From positions 1-36,928 of the forward strand of contig JAEWOJ010000150.1 in assembly GCA_023399815.1 (NCBI GenBank): DNA of 36,928 nt, in the 5' to 3' direction. The notes beneath the pieces are model-generated. The model did not search any database. It worked only from the letters and a program-made list of their open reading frames with translations, and was not told where the DNA came from. The position numbers and the translations under genes were made by a program. Below, piece after piece: positions 15,240 through 23,515 of the stretch. Position 1 is the first letter of the stretch. Each line of letters opens with the position of its first letter. Source of the DNA: Pseudomonadota bacterium. Its GTDB lineage: Bacteria; Pseudomonadota; Gammaproteobacteria; Xanthomonadales; Xanthomonadaceae.

Positions 15240-17177
15240 ATGTCCCAAGAATCCCCCGCGCCGCTGCTGTTCGCAGATCTCGGCCTCTCAGAGCCTGTGA
15301 TGAAAGCGGTGGCCGCCGTCGGCTACGAGTCGCCGTCGCCGATCCAGGCCGCCACCATCCCGGCGATGCTGCAAGGCCGCGACGTGCTCGGCCAGGCGCA
15401 GACCGGCACCGGCAAGACCGGCGCCTTCGCGCTGCCGGTGCTGTCCAACATCGACCTTGCCGCCACCAAGCCGCAGGTGCTGGTGCTGGCGCCGACCCGC
15501 GAGCTGGCCATCCAGGTCGCCGAAGCCTTCCAGAGCTACTCGGTGGCGATGCCCGGCTTCCGCGTGCTGCCGGTGTACGGCGGCCAGCCCTACGGCCAGC
15601 AGCTGTCGGCGCTGCGCCGCGGCGTGCACGTCGTGGTCGGCACCCCCGGCCGCGTCATCGACCACCTGGACCGCGGCACGCTCGACCTGTCCGAGCTGAA
15701 GACGCTGGTGCTGGACGAGGCCGACGAGATGCTGCGCATGGGCTTCATCGACGACGTCGAGGCCGTGCTCAAGAAGCTGCCGGAAACCCGCCAGGTGGCG
15801 CTGTTCTCGGCGACCATGCCGGTGCAGATCCGCCGCATCGCGCAGACCTACCTGCGCGAGCCGGTGGAAGTGACCATCGCCTCCAAGACCACCACCTCGG
15901 CCAACATCCGCCAGCGCTACTGGTGGGTGAGCGGCATGCACAAGCTCGATGCGCTGACCCGCATCCTGGAAGTGGAGCCGTTCGACGCGATGATCGTCTT
16001 CGCGCGCACCAAGGCCGCCACCGAGGAGCTGGCCGAGAAGCTGCAGGCGCGCGGCCTGGCCGCCGCCGCCATCAACGGCGACATGCAGCAGGCCCAGCGC
16101 GAGCGCACCATCGGCCAGCTCAAGGAAGGCAAGCTCGACATCCTCGTCGCCACCGACGTGGCCGCGCGCGGCCTGGACGTGGAGCGCATCAGCCACGTGC
16201 TGAACTACGACATCCCGTACGACACCGAGAGCTACGTGCACCGCATCGGCCGTACCGGCCGCGCCGGCCGCAGCGGCGAGGCGATCCTGTTCGTCACCCC
16301 GCGCGAGAAGGGCATGCTGCGCCAGATCGAGCGCGCCACCCGCCAGCCGATCGAGGAAATGCAGCTGCCGACCGTGGATGCGGTCAACGACCATCGGGTG
16401 GCCAAGTTCATGGAGCGCATCAGCCAGACCCTGGCCGATGGCGACACCGACTTCTACCGCGACCTGGTGCAGCGCTACGAGAACGAGCACAACGTGCCGG
16501 CGGTGGAGATCGCCGCCGCGCTGGCCCGCCAGCTGCAGGGCGATGCGCCGTTCCTGCTGGCCCCGCCGGTGCGCGAGCGCCGCGAGGCGCCGGCCGGCCG
16601 CAACGAGCGTCCGTCGCGCGACGGCGGCTTCCCGCGCCAGCGCGAGGAACGCGGCGAGCGCCCGGCGCGCTTCGAGCCGCGTTTCGAGCGTGGCCCGCGC
16701 CAGGACGAAGGCGAGCGTGCACCGCGCCCACCGCGTGGCGAAGGCGAATTCGAGCCGCGTCCGCGCCGCGAGATGCCGCCGCGCAGCGCACCGGAGTTCG
16801 GCATGGAGACCTACCGCATCGAGGTCGGCCACATGCACGGGGTGAAGCCGTCCAACATCGTCGGCGCCATCGCCAACGAAGCCGGGCTGGAAAGCCGCTT
16901 CATCGGCCGCATCGACATCCACGACGACCACTCGGTGCTGGACCTGCCGGCGGAAATGCCGGCCGACACGCTGCAGCACCTGCAGAAGGTGTGGGTGTCC
17001 GGCCAGCAGCTGCGCATGCGCAGGGTCGAGCCGGGCGAGGAACAGGGCGCGGCGCCCTCGTTCAAGCCGCGCTTCGGCAAGGGGCCGAAGCCGGCCGGTC
17101 GCCCCGGTGGCCCGCGCAGCGGTGGCCCGGGCGGACGCCCGGGTGGCTTCAAGCCGCGTGGCCCGCGCGGCGCCTGA
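15240..17177 (+). CDS. deaD: ATP-dependent DEAD-box RNA helicase DeaD
   Basis: The 645-residue helicase carries the full motif set: Q motif (SPSPIQAATIP), motif I AQTGTGKT (about 53-60), PTRELA, TPGR, DEAD (about 159), SAT, then ARTK, RGLDVERI and HRIGRTGR. A basic Arg/Glu/Pro-rich linker (about 440-515) leads to a DbpA-type RNA-binding domain (METYRIEVGHMHGVKPSNIV, about 520-600) and a Gly/Arg/Pro tail. The linker and DbpA domain identify CsdA/DeaD, which unwinds structured RNA in ribosome assembly and in the cold. It is a single gene with its own terminator. Confidence 0.95.
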   Translation: MSQESPAPLLFADLGLSEPVMKAVAAVGYESPSPIQAATIPAMLQGRDVLGQAQTGTGKTGAFALPVLSNIDLAATKPQVLVLAPTRELAIQVAEAFQSYSVAMPGFRVLPVYGGQPYGQQLSALRRGVHVVVGTPGRVIDHLDRGTLDLSELKTLVLDEADEMLRMGFIDDVEAVLKKLPETRQVALFSATMPVQIRRIAQTYLREPVEVTIASKTTTSANIRQRYWWVSGMHKLDALTRILEVEPFDAMIVFARTKAATEELAEKLQARGLAAAAINGDMQQAQRERTIGQLKEGKLDILVATDVAARGLDVERISHVLNYDIPYDTESYVHRIGRTGRAGRSGEAILFVTPREKGMLRQIERATRQPIEEMQLPTVDAVNDHRVAKFMERISQTLADGDTDFYRDLVQRYENEHNVPAVEIAAALARQLQGDAPFLLAPPVRERREAPAGRNERPSRDGGFPRQREERGERPARFEPRFERGPRQDEGERAPRPPRGEGEFEPRPRREMPPRSAPEFGMETYRIEVGHMHGVKPSNIVGAIANEAGLESRFIGRIDIHDDHSVLDLPAEMPADTLQHLQKVWVSGQQLRMRRVEPGEEQGAAPSFKPRFGKGPKPAGRPGGPRSGGPGGRPGGFKPRGPRGA

Positions 17178-17192
17178 GCCCGCCGATCCAAG

Positions 17193-17223
17193 CCCGCCGC
17201 GCGCAAGCACGGCGGGTTTTTTC
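17193..17223 (+). terminator. Rho-independent terminator after deaD
   Basis: The stem CCCGCCG (17193-17199) pairs with CGGCGGG (17210-17216) and is followed directly by seven T. It begins 15 bases after the stop. Confidence 0.88.
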
Positions 17224-17302
17224 ATGGCATGGGAGTGGGCTGTGGCGGCAGGCGCCTGCCGGGAATCGGCCATCGTCCCGTCACGATTCGGGGAGGGGGC
17301 GC

Positions 17303-19021
17303 ATGCGATACTTGCCGCACACCCGCAACGGGATGCGCGAGGAAGGGGGCAGGGTGGCCAATGGCCGGAAGTCGTACGCGGGAAGCATGGCCGGCGCGCT
17401 TGTCGCGGTGGTGCTGTGGGCATTCCTGCTGGTGCTGCCGGCCGCGGCGCAACCGTTGCGCGCCAGCCATGACTACCTGCTGCTGGGCGGCCCGAGCGAC
17501 GAACTGACGCCGTCGCGCGCCTGCCCGCCCGAGGCGCTGGCGCGCCTGCACAACAGCTTCGAGATCGCCGCGCCGGCCGCCGGCTGGTCCGGCACGCCGC
17601 AGGCGGTGGAAGTGTTCAACGTGTATGCCGGCGAGGTGATGATCGCCCAGGGCGAGCGCAGCATCTGCGGCAACATGCAGGATGCGCGCACCCGCGATTC
17701 GCGCTTCCGTTCCGGCGTCGGCATGGTGCTGGTGCCGCCGGCCGGCAGCAGCGAGCCCATCCGCGTGGCCTGGGAGCGGCAGCTCAAGCCCTACTGGATT
17801 CCCACCGTGCGCCTGGGCGCTCCCAGCCCGGTGCAGCAGCAGGACACTGCGCGGCTGCTGGTGCGCACCGCCTGCCTGGCCGTCGCCCTGGCGCTGGCGT
17901 TGTCGGCGCTCATGGGGTTCCTCGCCTCGCGCGACCGCGACTTCCTGTTCTTCATCCTGGCCAGCGCCCTGCTGGTGGCATGGCAGGCGATGTTCAGCGG
18001 CCTGAGCGGCTACCCCGAGCCGTGGCTGCCGGTGGGCCGCGCGGCGCCGTGGTGGAAGGTGGTGGCATCGACGGCGAGCTTCGCGGTGATGAGCCGGGTG
18101 CTGTGGCGGCTGTGCGGCGGCTGGGAGCGCTGGCCGCGCTCGCGCGCATGGGCGCGCAACGTCCTGCGCGTGCTGGCGGTGCTGGTGCTGCTCACGCCGC
18201 TGATGCCGTGGGGCGTGCTGTCGTGGGTGGCGGCCTCGCTGGACGTGCTGTTCGCCCTGGTCTGCGCGCTGGCGCTGGTGGCGGGCCTGTTGTCGCTGCG
18301 GCGCGACGAGGGCCAGGCCATCAACGGCATCGCCGCGCTGGCGCCGTTCCTGCTGCTGGCGCTGGCCGACCTGGCCGGCAGCCAGGTGCTGGCCAGGTTC
18401 CGGGTCGAGGCGATCCAGCTGTCGGCCACCTGGTTCCTGATGATGTACGCCTACAGCCTCAACCGCCGCCTGGGCAACCTGCGCCAGCAGCGCGACGAGA
18501 TGCGCCGCCTGGCCGACACCGATTCGCTGACCGGGCTGCCGAACCGCCGCGCCGGCCTGCGCCAGCTCGGGCAGCACATGCGGCAGGCGCGGAAGCAGGC
18601 GCAGACGCTGTCGATCGGCTTCCTCGACATCGACCTGTTCAAGCAGATCAACGACCGCTACGGCCACGACGTCGGCGACGAGGTGCTGGTGGCGGTGGCG
18701 CGCACCTTGGTGTCCAGCGTGCGCAACCGCGCGGACGTGAGCCGCATGGGCGGCGAGGAGTTCCTGATCCTGCTGCCGGGCATCGGCGCCGACGCCGCGC
18801 TGCCGCGCCTGCAGCAGCTGCGCGAGAAGCTGCGGCAGCAGGAGGCCGAGCTGGGCCAGGACGGCCTGCGCATCACCGCCAGCATCGGCCTGGCGGAAAT
18901 GCGCGCGGACGATCTGGACGTGGCCGCGCTGCTGCGCCGCGCCGACGGCGCCATGTACCGCGCCAAGCGCGGCGGCCGCGACCGCGTGGTCGATGCCGGC
19001 AGCGGGCCGGACGCGGACTGA
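17303..19021 (+). CDS. Membrane diguanylate cyclase with 7TM-type sensor
   Basis: The 572-residue protein has a signal-like segment (about residues 25-50), a periplasmic domain of about 150 residues, and seven hydrophobic helices (about 190-390). A short coiled linker and a GGDEF domain follow, with the sequence LADTDSLTGLPNRR, DIDLFKQINDRYGHDVGDEVL and the active-site loop RMGGEEF. This resembles 7TMR-DISM sensors. It makes cyclic di-GMP in response to an unknown periplasmic signal. The inhibitory RxxD site before GGEEF is not intact (RNRA), so product inhibition is doubtful. The ATG at 17303 has a good GGGAGGGGG ribosome site. Confidence 0.9.
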   Translation: MRYLPHTRNGMREEGGRVANGRKSYAGSMAGALVAVVLWAFLLVLPAAAQPLRASHDYLLLGGPSDELTPSRACPPEALARLHNSFEIAAPAAGWSGTPQAVEVFNVYAGEVMIAQGERSICGNMQDARTRDSRFRSGVGMVLVPPAGSSEPIRVAWERQLKPYWIPTVRLGAPSPVQQQDTARLLVRTACLAVALALALSALMGFLASRDRDFLFFILASALLVAWQAMFSGLSGYPEPWLPVGRAAPWWKVVASTASFAVMSRVLWRLCGGWERWPRSRAWARNVLRVLAVLVLLTPLMPWGVLSWVAASLDVLFALVCALALVAGLLSLRRDEGQAINGIAALAPFLLLALADLAGSQVLARFRVEAIQLSATWFLMMYAYSLNRRLGNLRQQRDEMRRLADTDSLTGLPNRRAGLRQLGQHMRQARKQAQTLSIGFLDIDLFKQINDRYGHDVGDEVLVAVARTLVSSVRNRADVSRMGGEEFLILLPGIGADAALPRLQQLREKLRQQEAELGQDGLRITASIGLAEMRADDLDVAALLRRADGAMYRAKRGGRDRVVDAGSGPDAD

Positions 19022-19053
19022 ACGCCGCGCTGTCCGCGCTGCGGGCGATGGCG

Positions 19054-19059
19054 GATAAT
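19054..19059 (+). promoter_or_regulatory. Candidate -10 for leaderless rluF transcript
   Basis: GATAAT ends six bases before the ATG at 19066, the same geometry as at 8652, 10757 and 22923. An alternative start at 19048 would include this hexamer in the coding region. Confidence 0.3.
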
Positions 19060-19065
19060 CCGCCG

Positions 19066-19788
19066 ATGACGACCCGACTCAACAAGCACATCGCCGAAAC
19101 CGGCTTCTGTTCCCGGCGCGAGGCCGACCGCCTGATCGGCGCGCGCCGCGTGACCGTCAACGGCATCGCCGCCGGTACCGGCGCGGTAGTCGGCGAGGAC
19201 GACGAGGTGCGCGTGGACGGCCAGCCGCTGCGCGCACGTGCCGTGCAGAAAAGCACCGGCCGCCGCCACGTCTACATCGCACTGAACAAGCCGGTGGGCG
19301 TCACCTGCACCACCGAGAGCGCGGTCAAGGGCAACATCGTCGATTTCGTCGGCCATGAGCAGCGCATCTTCCCGATCGGCCGCCTGGACAAGGACTCGGA
19401 AGGGCTGATCCTGATGACCAGCAACGGCGACATCGTCAACCAGATCCTGCGCGCCGAGAACCGCCACCAGAAGGAATACCTGGTGGCGGTGAACAAGCCG
19501 GTCACCGACGAGTTCCTGCGCGGCATGGCGCGCGGCGTGCGCATCCACGACCAGACGACGCTGCCGTGCCGCGCCACGCGCATCGCCAAGTTCGGCTTCC
19601 GCATCGTGCTGGAGCAGGGCCTGAACCGGCAGATCCGGCTGATGGCCGCCGCTTTCGGCTACCGCGTCACCCAGCTGCGCCGCGTGCGCATCGACAACAT
19701 CCGGATCGGCGCGCTCAAGCCGGGCCAGTGGCGCAACCTCACCGAGCAGGAACTGCGCGGGCTGCTGCCGCAGCAGCAGGAGTGGTGA
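19066..19788 (+). CDS. rluF: 23S rRNA pseudouridine synthase RluF
   Basis: The 240-residue enzyme has an N-terminal S4 domain (RLNKHIAETGFCSRREADRLI) and an RsuA-type catalytic domain with IGRLDKDSEGLILMTSNGD, where Asp is the nucleophile. FRIVLEQGLNRQIRLMAAAFGYRV follows. It isomerises a uridine near 2604 of 23S rRNA (and probably tRNA-Tyr U35) in E. coli. The NRQIRLMAAAFGY stretch and the KGNIVDFV segment point to RluF rather than RluB or RsuA. It lies between two cyclase genes, with no sign of functional linkage to them. Confidence 0.88.
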   Translation: MTTRLNKHIAETGFCSRREADRLIGARRVTVNGIAAGTGAVVGEDDEVRVDGQPLRARAVQKSTGRRHVYIALNKPVGVTCTTESAVKGNIVDFVGHEQRIFPIGRLDKDSEGLILMTSNGDIVNQILRAENRHQKEYLVAVNKPVTDEFLRGMARGVRIHDQTTLPCRATRIAKFGFRIVLEQGLNRQIRLMAAAFGYRVTQLRRVRIDNIRIGALKPGQWRNLTEQELRGLLPQQQEW

Positions 19789-19829
19789 GGCGCGCCCGGC
19801 CCGCCGCGACATCCGCGGGCCGGTGACGC

Positions 19830-19835
19830 TAGACT
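19830..19835 (+). promoter_or_regulatory. Candidate -10 element (TAGACT)
   Basis: TAGACT lies 39 bases before the ATG of the GAF-GGDEF gene and is identical to the hexamer at 10860. Confidence 0.3.
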
Positions 19836-19874
19836 CGGCCTGTTTCCGTCGCTCCAGGGGACAGGCCGGACCCG

Positions 19875-20939
19875 ATGATGAGACCCGCGATCCCCGCCAA
19901 CGAGGCCGAACGGCTGGCCGCGTTGCAGCGCTACCGCATCCTCGACACCCCGCGCGAGCAGGAGTTCGAGGACCTGGTGACCATCGCCCGCGTCATCTGC
20001 GGCACGCCGATGGGAGCGGTGAGCCTGATCGACAGCGAGCGGCAGTGGTTCAAGTCGCTGCAGGGGATGGAAGGCGAGCAGACCCCGCGCGACGAGGCGT
20101 TCTGCGCCCATGCCATCCTGCAGCCGGCGCACCTGACGGTGGTCGAGGACGCGCGCGAGGACGCGCGCTTCCGCGGCAACCCCTCGGTCACCGCCGAGCC
20201 TTTCATCCGCTTCTACGCCGGCGCGCCGCTGCTGAGCAGCGACGGCTACGCGCTGGGCACGCTGTGCGTGTTCGATTCGCGTCCCGGCCGGCTCGCCGCC
20301 GCCCAGACCGAAGCGCTGCTGGCCTTGTCGCGGCAGGTCGGCCAGCTGCTGGAGATGCGCGGCCTGCGCCACCGGATCGACCACCACCAGAGCGAGCACG
20401 ACTGGTACGAGGCGCGGCTGGCCGAGTACTACGTGCGGCTGGAACAGCAGAACCTGGAGCTGTCCGAGCAGACCCGCACCGATCCGCTGACCGGGTTGCC
20501 GAACCGGCGCGCGCTGTCCTCGGCGCTGGCCGAGGCGATCGAGCGCGGCACCGGCACGCCGCCGGCGGTGGCCATCGTCGATATCGACCACTTCAAGCAG
20601 GTCAACGACCTCCACGGCCACAACGAGGGCGACCGGGTGCTGACCGAGCTGGCCGGCGTGCTGCGCGCGCATTCCGCCGGGCGCGGCATGGCCGCGCGCT
20701 ACGGCGGCGAGGAGTTCGTGATCCTGATGCCGGACACGCCGTTGCCGCAGGCCGAACTGCAATGCCAGTACCTGCGCGAGGCGGTGGCGCACCTGCCGAT
20801 GGGCCTGCCGGTCACGGTCAGCATCGGGCTGGCGGCGCACCGTCCCGGCGAATCGGCGCAGGAAACGCTGCGCCGCGCCGATGCCGCGCTCTACCAGGCC
20901 AAGGCCCAGGGCCGCGACCGCGTGGTGGCCGCCGGCTGA
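19875..20939 (+). CDS. GAF-GGDEF diguanylate cyclase
   Basis: The 354-residue protein has no membrane segments and is likely cytoplasmic. Residues 10-165 form a GAF sensor (NEAERLAALQRYRILDTPRE, SLIDSERQWFKS, CAHAILQP and FYAGAPLLSSDGYALGTLCV). A coiled-coil linker of about 40 residues follows, then a GGDEF domain with DPLTGLPNRR, IVDIDHFKQVND and the active site RYGGEEF. No RxxD inhibitory site precedes GGEEF (AGRG instead). It is the second cyclase within 3 kb and converges on the EamA transporter gene, with only six bases between the stops. Confidence 0.92.
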   Translation: MMRPAIPANEAERLAALQRYRILDTPREQEFEDLVTIARVICGTPMGAVSLIDSERQWFKSLQGMEGEQTPRDEAFCAHAILQPAHLTVVEDAREDARFRGNPSVTAEPFIRFYAGAPLLSSDGYALGTLCVFDSRPGRLAAAQTEALLALSRQVGQLLEMRGLRHRIDHHQSEHDWYEARLAEYYVRLEQQNLELSEQTRTDPLTGLPNRRALSSALAEAIERGTGTPPAVAIVDIDHFKQVNDLHGHNEGDRVLTELAGVLRAHSAGRGMAARYGGEEFVILMPDTPLPQAELQCQYLREAVAHLPMGLPVTVSIGLAAHRPGESAQETLRRADAALYQAKAQGRDRVVAAG

Positions 20940-20945
20940 GCGCGC

Positions 20946-21875
20946 CTATTCCGGCCGCGATCCGGCGGCGCCGGCGGGCAGGGGCCGGGCGCGGTTGAAC
21001 AGCGGGTGCAGGAACACCGCGCCGAGGATGATCGCCACGCCCAGGTAGAACTGCGGGGTGAGCTCGCGCTGTTCGCCGAGGAACAGCATCGCCAGCACGA
21101 TGGCGTACACCGGCTCCAGGTTGGTCACCAACTGCATGGTGTAGGCGCTGAGATGGCGCAGCGCCACCAGCGCCAGCGCGAACGGCAGCAGCGTGCACAG
21201 GCCCGACAGCGCCAGCAGCAGCGCGCCGTCGTGCAGGTCGGGGATCACCCAGAGGTCGCTGGCCAGCGCCGGCAGCAGCAGCGGCAGGACCGGCGCCAGC
21301 AGGGTCAGGGTGAGCGTGCCGGCGCCCAGTTCCAGCGCGGTGACGGTCAGCGGATCGGCATGGCTGACCAGGCGCTTGTTGAACGAGCCGAACACCGCCA
21401 CCAGCAGCGCCGACAACGCGCCCACCGCCACGCCCAAGCGCATGCCATGCGGCACGCCGCCGACCACCAGCGCCACGCCCGGCAGCACCGCCAGGCCGAA
21501 GGCCAGTTCGCGCGGCTGGAACGGCCGCTTGGCGATCCAGGGTTCGACGACGGCGGTGAACACCGGCGCCAGGGCGATGCAGGTGGCCGCCACCGAGGCG
21601 TTGGCCAGCTTCACCGCGCCATAGAAGGTGAGCCAGTGCAGCGCCACCAGCGCGCCGATGCCGCAATAGCCCAGCACCAGGCGCGGCGTGAGCGCCGACA
21701 GCCCGCGCCAGACCCGCGGCAGCAGCGCCAGCATCGCCACCACCAGCAGCATGCGCCACCACACCAGCGGCAGGGCGGGCAGGGTGATGAGCTTGCCGAG
21801 GATGGCGGTCACGCCCCATAGCAGCACGCAGAAATGGATTTGCAGCAGGGCCTTGCGGGTATCGGGATTCGGCAT
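20946..21875 (-). CDS. DMT-superfamily EamA transporter
   Basis: The 309-residue integral membrane protein has ten hydrophobic helices in two EamA repeats (repeat 1 begins LLQIHFCVLLWGVTAILGKLI; repeat 2 begins LGVAVGALSALLVAVFGSFNKRL). The last helix pair, with LVTNLEPVYAIVLAMLFLGEQ, is the family signature. Members export amino acids or other metabolites; the substrate cannot be told from sequence. It is transcribed alone, with a REP pair upstream. Confidence 0.9.
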   Translation of the reverse strand: MPNPDTRKALLQIHFCVLLWGVTAILGKLITLPALPLVWWRMLLVVAMLALLPRVWRGLSALTPRLVLGYCGIGALVALHWLTFYGAVKLANASVAATCIALAPVFTAVVEPWIAKRPFQPRELAFGLAVLPGVALVVGGVPHGMRLGVAVGALSALLVAVFGSFNKRLVSHADPLTVTALELGAGTLTLTLLAPVLPLLLPALASDLWVIPDLHDGALLLALSGLCTLLPFALALVALRHLSAYTMQLVTNLEPVYAIVLAMLFLGEQRELTPQFYLGVAIILGAVFLHPLFNRARPLPAGAAGSRPE

Positions 21876-21937
21876 GCGCGGATTGTCGCCGATGTGCGGC
21901 TGCCGCGGCAGCTTCTGGTGCCAGGCGCAGGAGCGCT

Positions 21938-22005
21938 GTAGGAGCGACGCCAGTCGCGACCCGGCTTTCCCGGTAGAGCCCCATCGCGACTGGCGTCGCT
22001 CCTAC
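21938..22005. repeat. GTAG-type REP pair (copy 4)
   Basis: The left arm at 21938-21959 and right arm at 21984-22005 have the same GACGCCAGTC core as copies 1 and 2, with a 24-base spacer. It lies between the start of the EamA gene and the 3' end of the DUF72 gene, where it may protect or end the DUF72 transcript. Confidence 0.9.
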
Positions 22006-22039
22006 AGTGCCCCTACAGCGCTCCAATAGCGCCCCTGCA

Positions 22040-22915
22040 TTACCGGCCCGGTGTCTCGCCCAACAGCTGCAGCAGTTCGCGCGCCGCCGCCGGGTTGCGG
22101 TGCTTGGCGGCGCCGATGAAATAGACGAACACTTCGCGCGGTACCGGCGCGGCCGCGACCGGGCTGGCGTGCGGCAGGTCGTGCGGGTCGCGGCCCTGCC
22201 GCCAGTCGCGGATGCGGCCGGCCCATTGCGCCAGTTCCTGCGGTGGATAGCCGGTGGCGCATGCGTCGCGGCTGCGCATCAGGCGCGCATAGACGAAGTC
22301 GCCGCACAGGTCGGCGGCATTGGGATGGTCGGGCGAATCGGTATGGACCAGCGCCATCCCGCGCTGCCGTGCCAGCGCCACCAGCGCGGCGTCGAGGAAG
22401 GCCGGGTCGCGGATTTCCAGCGCGTGCCGCTGCGTCCGTCCGCCGACCTGCGCCGGCAGCAGGTCGAGGAAGGCGGCGAAGTCCTCGCGCTCCAGCGTGC
22501 GCCCAGCCTCGAACTGCCAGACCAGCGGCCCCAGCCGGTTGCCCAGCGCGGCGATGCCGGCGATGAAGTCCTCCACCTGCGCGCCGGTGCCGGCCAGCCG
22601 CCGCGCGCCGGTGATGCGCTTGGGCGCCTTGGCCGAGAACACGAAGCCCTCCGGCGTGGCGTCGCGCCAGCCGGCGTAGATGGCCGGTTTCTGCGTGCCG
22701 TAGTAGGTGCTGTTGATCTCGATGGCGGTCAGCTGGCGGCTGGCGTATTCCAGCTCGCGCCGCTGCACCAGGCCCGGCGGATAGAACATGCCGCCGCGCC
22801 AGGGCGCATAGGTCCAGCCGCCGATGCCGACGTGCACGCTCCGTATGGCGGCCGGCGTTGCGGGAGCGGTGGCGAACAGGTCATCCATGGGCGTGCGGGT
22901 CTGGCGGAGCGTCAT
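22040..22915 (-). CDS. DUF72-family protein (YecE-like)
   Basis: The 291-residue TIM-barrel-like protein carries the DUF72 landmarks: VHVGIGGWTYAPWRGGMFYPPGL near the N-terminus, LTAIEINSTYYGTQKPAIYAGW, FVFSAKAPKRITG, and FVYFIGAAKHRNPAAARELLQL at the end. The biochemical role of the family is not established. I chose the ATG at 22915, which has a TAGAAT hexamer seven bases upstream; an alternative ATG at 22888 is nine codons downstream. Neither has a clear ribosome site. Confidence 0.88.
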   Translation of the reverse strand: MTLRQTRTPMDDLFATAPATPAAIRSVHVGIGGWTYAPWRGGMFYPPGLVQRRELEYASRQLTAIEINSTYYGTQKPAIYAGWRDATPEGFVFSAKAPKRITGARRLAGTGAQVEDFIAGIAALGNRLGPLVWQFEAGRTLEREDFAAFLDLLPAQVGGRTQRHALEIRDPAFLDAALVALARQRGMALVHTDSPDHPNAADLCGDFVYARLMRSRDACATGYPPQELAQWAGRIRDWRQGRDPHDLPHASPVAAAPVPREVFVYFIGAAKHRNPAAARELLQLLGETPGR

Positions 22916-22922
22916 CGCGCCG

Positions 22923-22928
22923 ATTCTA
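22923..22928 (-). promoter_or_regulatory. Candidate -10 for leaderless DUF72 transcript
   Basis: TAGAAT on the minus strand is followed after seven bases by the ATG at 22915, so a transcript would have almost no leader. Geometry only. Confidence 0.35.
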
Positions 22929-22985
22929 CCGGCGCGTCCAGCGGGCGCGTTGCGGCGGCGCGCGGCGGCACGCGCCGCTGGCGGT

Positions 22986-23417
22986 TCATGGCGCCTCGGC
23001 GGCCCAGGGATCGTAGCTGCCGAACCACCACAGGTGTCCCTCCGGATCGCGGCAGGCATAGCCGCGGCCGCCGTAGTCCTGGTCGGCGATGTCGATGACG
23101 ATCTCCGCGCCGGCCGCCACTGCGCGGGCGTAGTGGGCGTCGGCATCGGCCACGATCACGCAGGCGCTCTGCGTCTCCCTGCCGCCGACCTCGTCGGGCT
23201 GGACCATGGTGCTGCCCCAGGCGCCGGGCTGCACCGAACCCAGCATCACCATGCCGTTGCCGAACACCAGCTGCGCGTGGTGGACGGTGTCGCCGTCCTG
23301 GTACACCGCATGGCGCTGGAAGCCGAAGGCGCGGCACAGCCAGTCGATGGCCGCCGGCGCGTCGCGGTAGCGCAGGCAGGGGATGATGGTGGCGGTGGTG
23401 CGGGCGGCGAGTTCCAT
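22986..23417 (-). CDS. VOC (glyoxalase/bleomycin-resistance) family protein
   Basis: The 143-residue protein consists of two beta-alpha-beta-beta-beta repeats: TIIPCLRYRDAPAAIDWLCRAFGF and later VIVADADAHYARAVAAGAEIVIDI, ending with GGRGYACRDPEGHLWWFGSYD. The RDPEGHLW stretch is the usual C-terminal metal/fold signature of the PhnB-like VOC branch. Residues expected to bind metal (His in VHHAQL, Glu in DPEG) are present. The substrate is unknown. It is divergent from the serine hydrolase gene, with a 98-base intergenic region. Confidence 0.85.
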   Translation of the reverse strand: MELAARTTATIIPCLRYRDAPAAIDWLCRAFGFQRHAVYQDGDTVHHAQLVFGNGMVMLGSVQPGAWGSTMVQPDEVGGRETQSACVIVADADAHYARAVAAGAEIVIDIADQDYGGRGYACRDPEGHLWWFGSYDPWAAEAP

Positions 23418-23515
23418 GGCGGCATTCCGGTGGCGATGGAAGGCGAGGGTGGCCGCGACCACGTTACCATCGCGAGAAAGCCGGCAGACCGGCATCGATC
23501 TCGGGAGGAAACGCA

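Noticed and set aside
15288..17423. 711-codon minus-strand frame antisense to deaD
   Set aside because: GC-driven shadow of deaD, His/Gln/Arg-rich with no recognisable motifs. The plus frame carries all helicase motifs.
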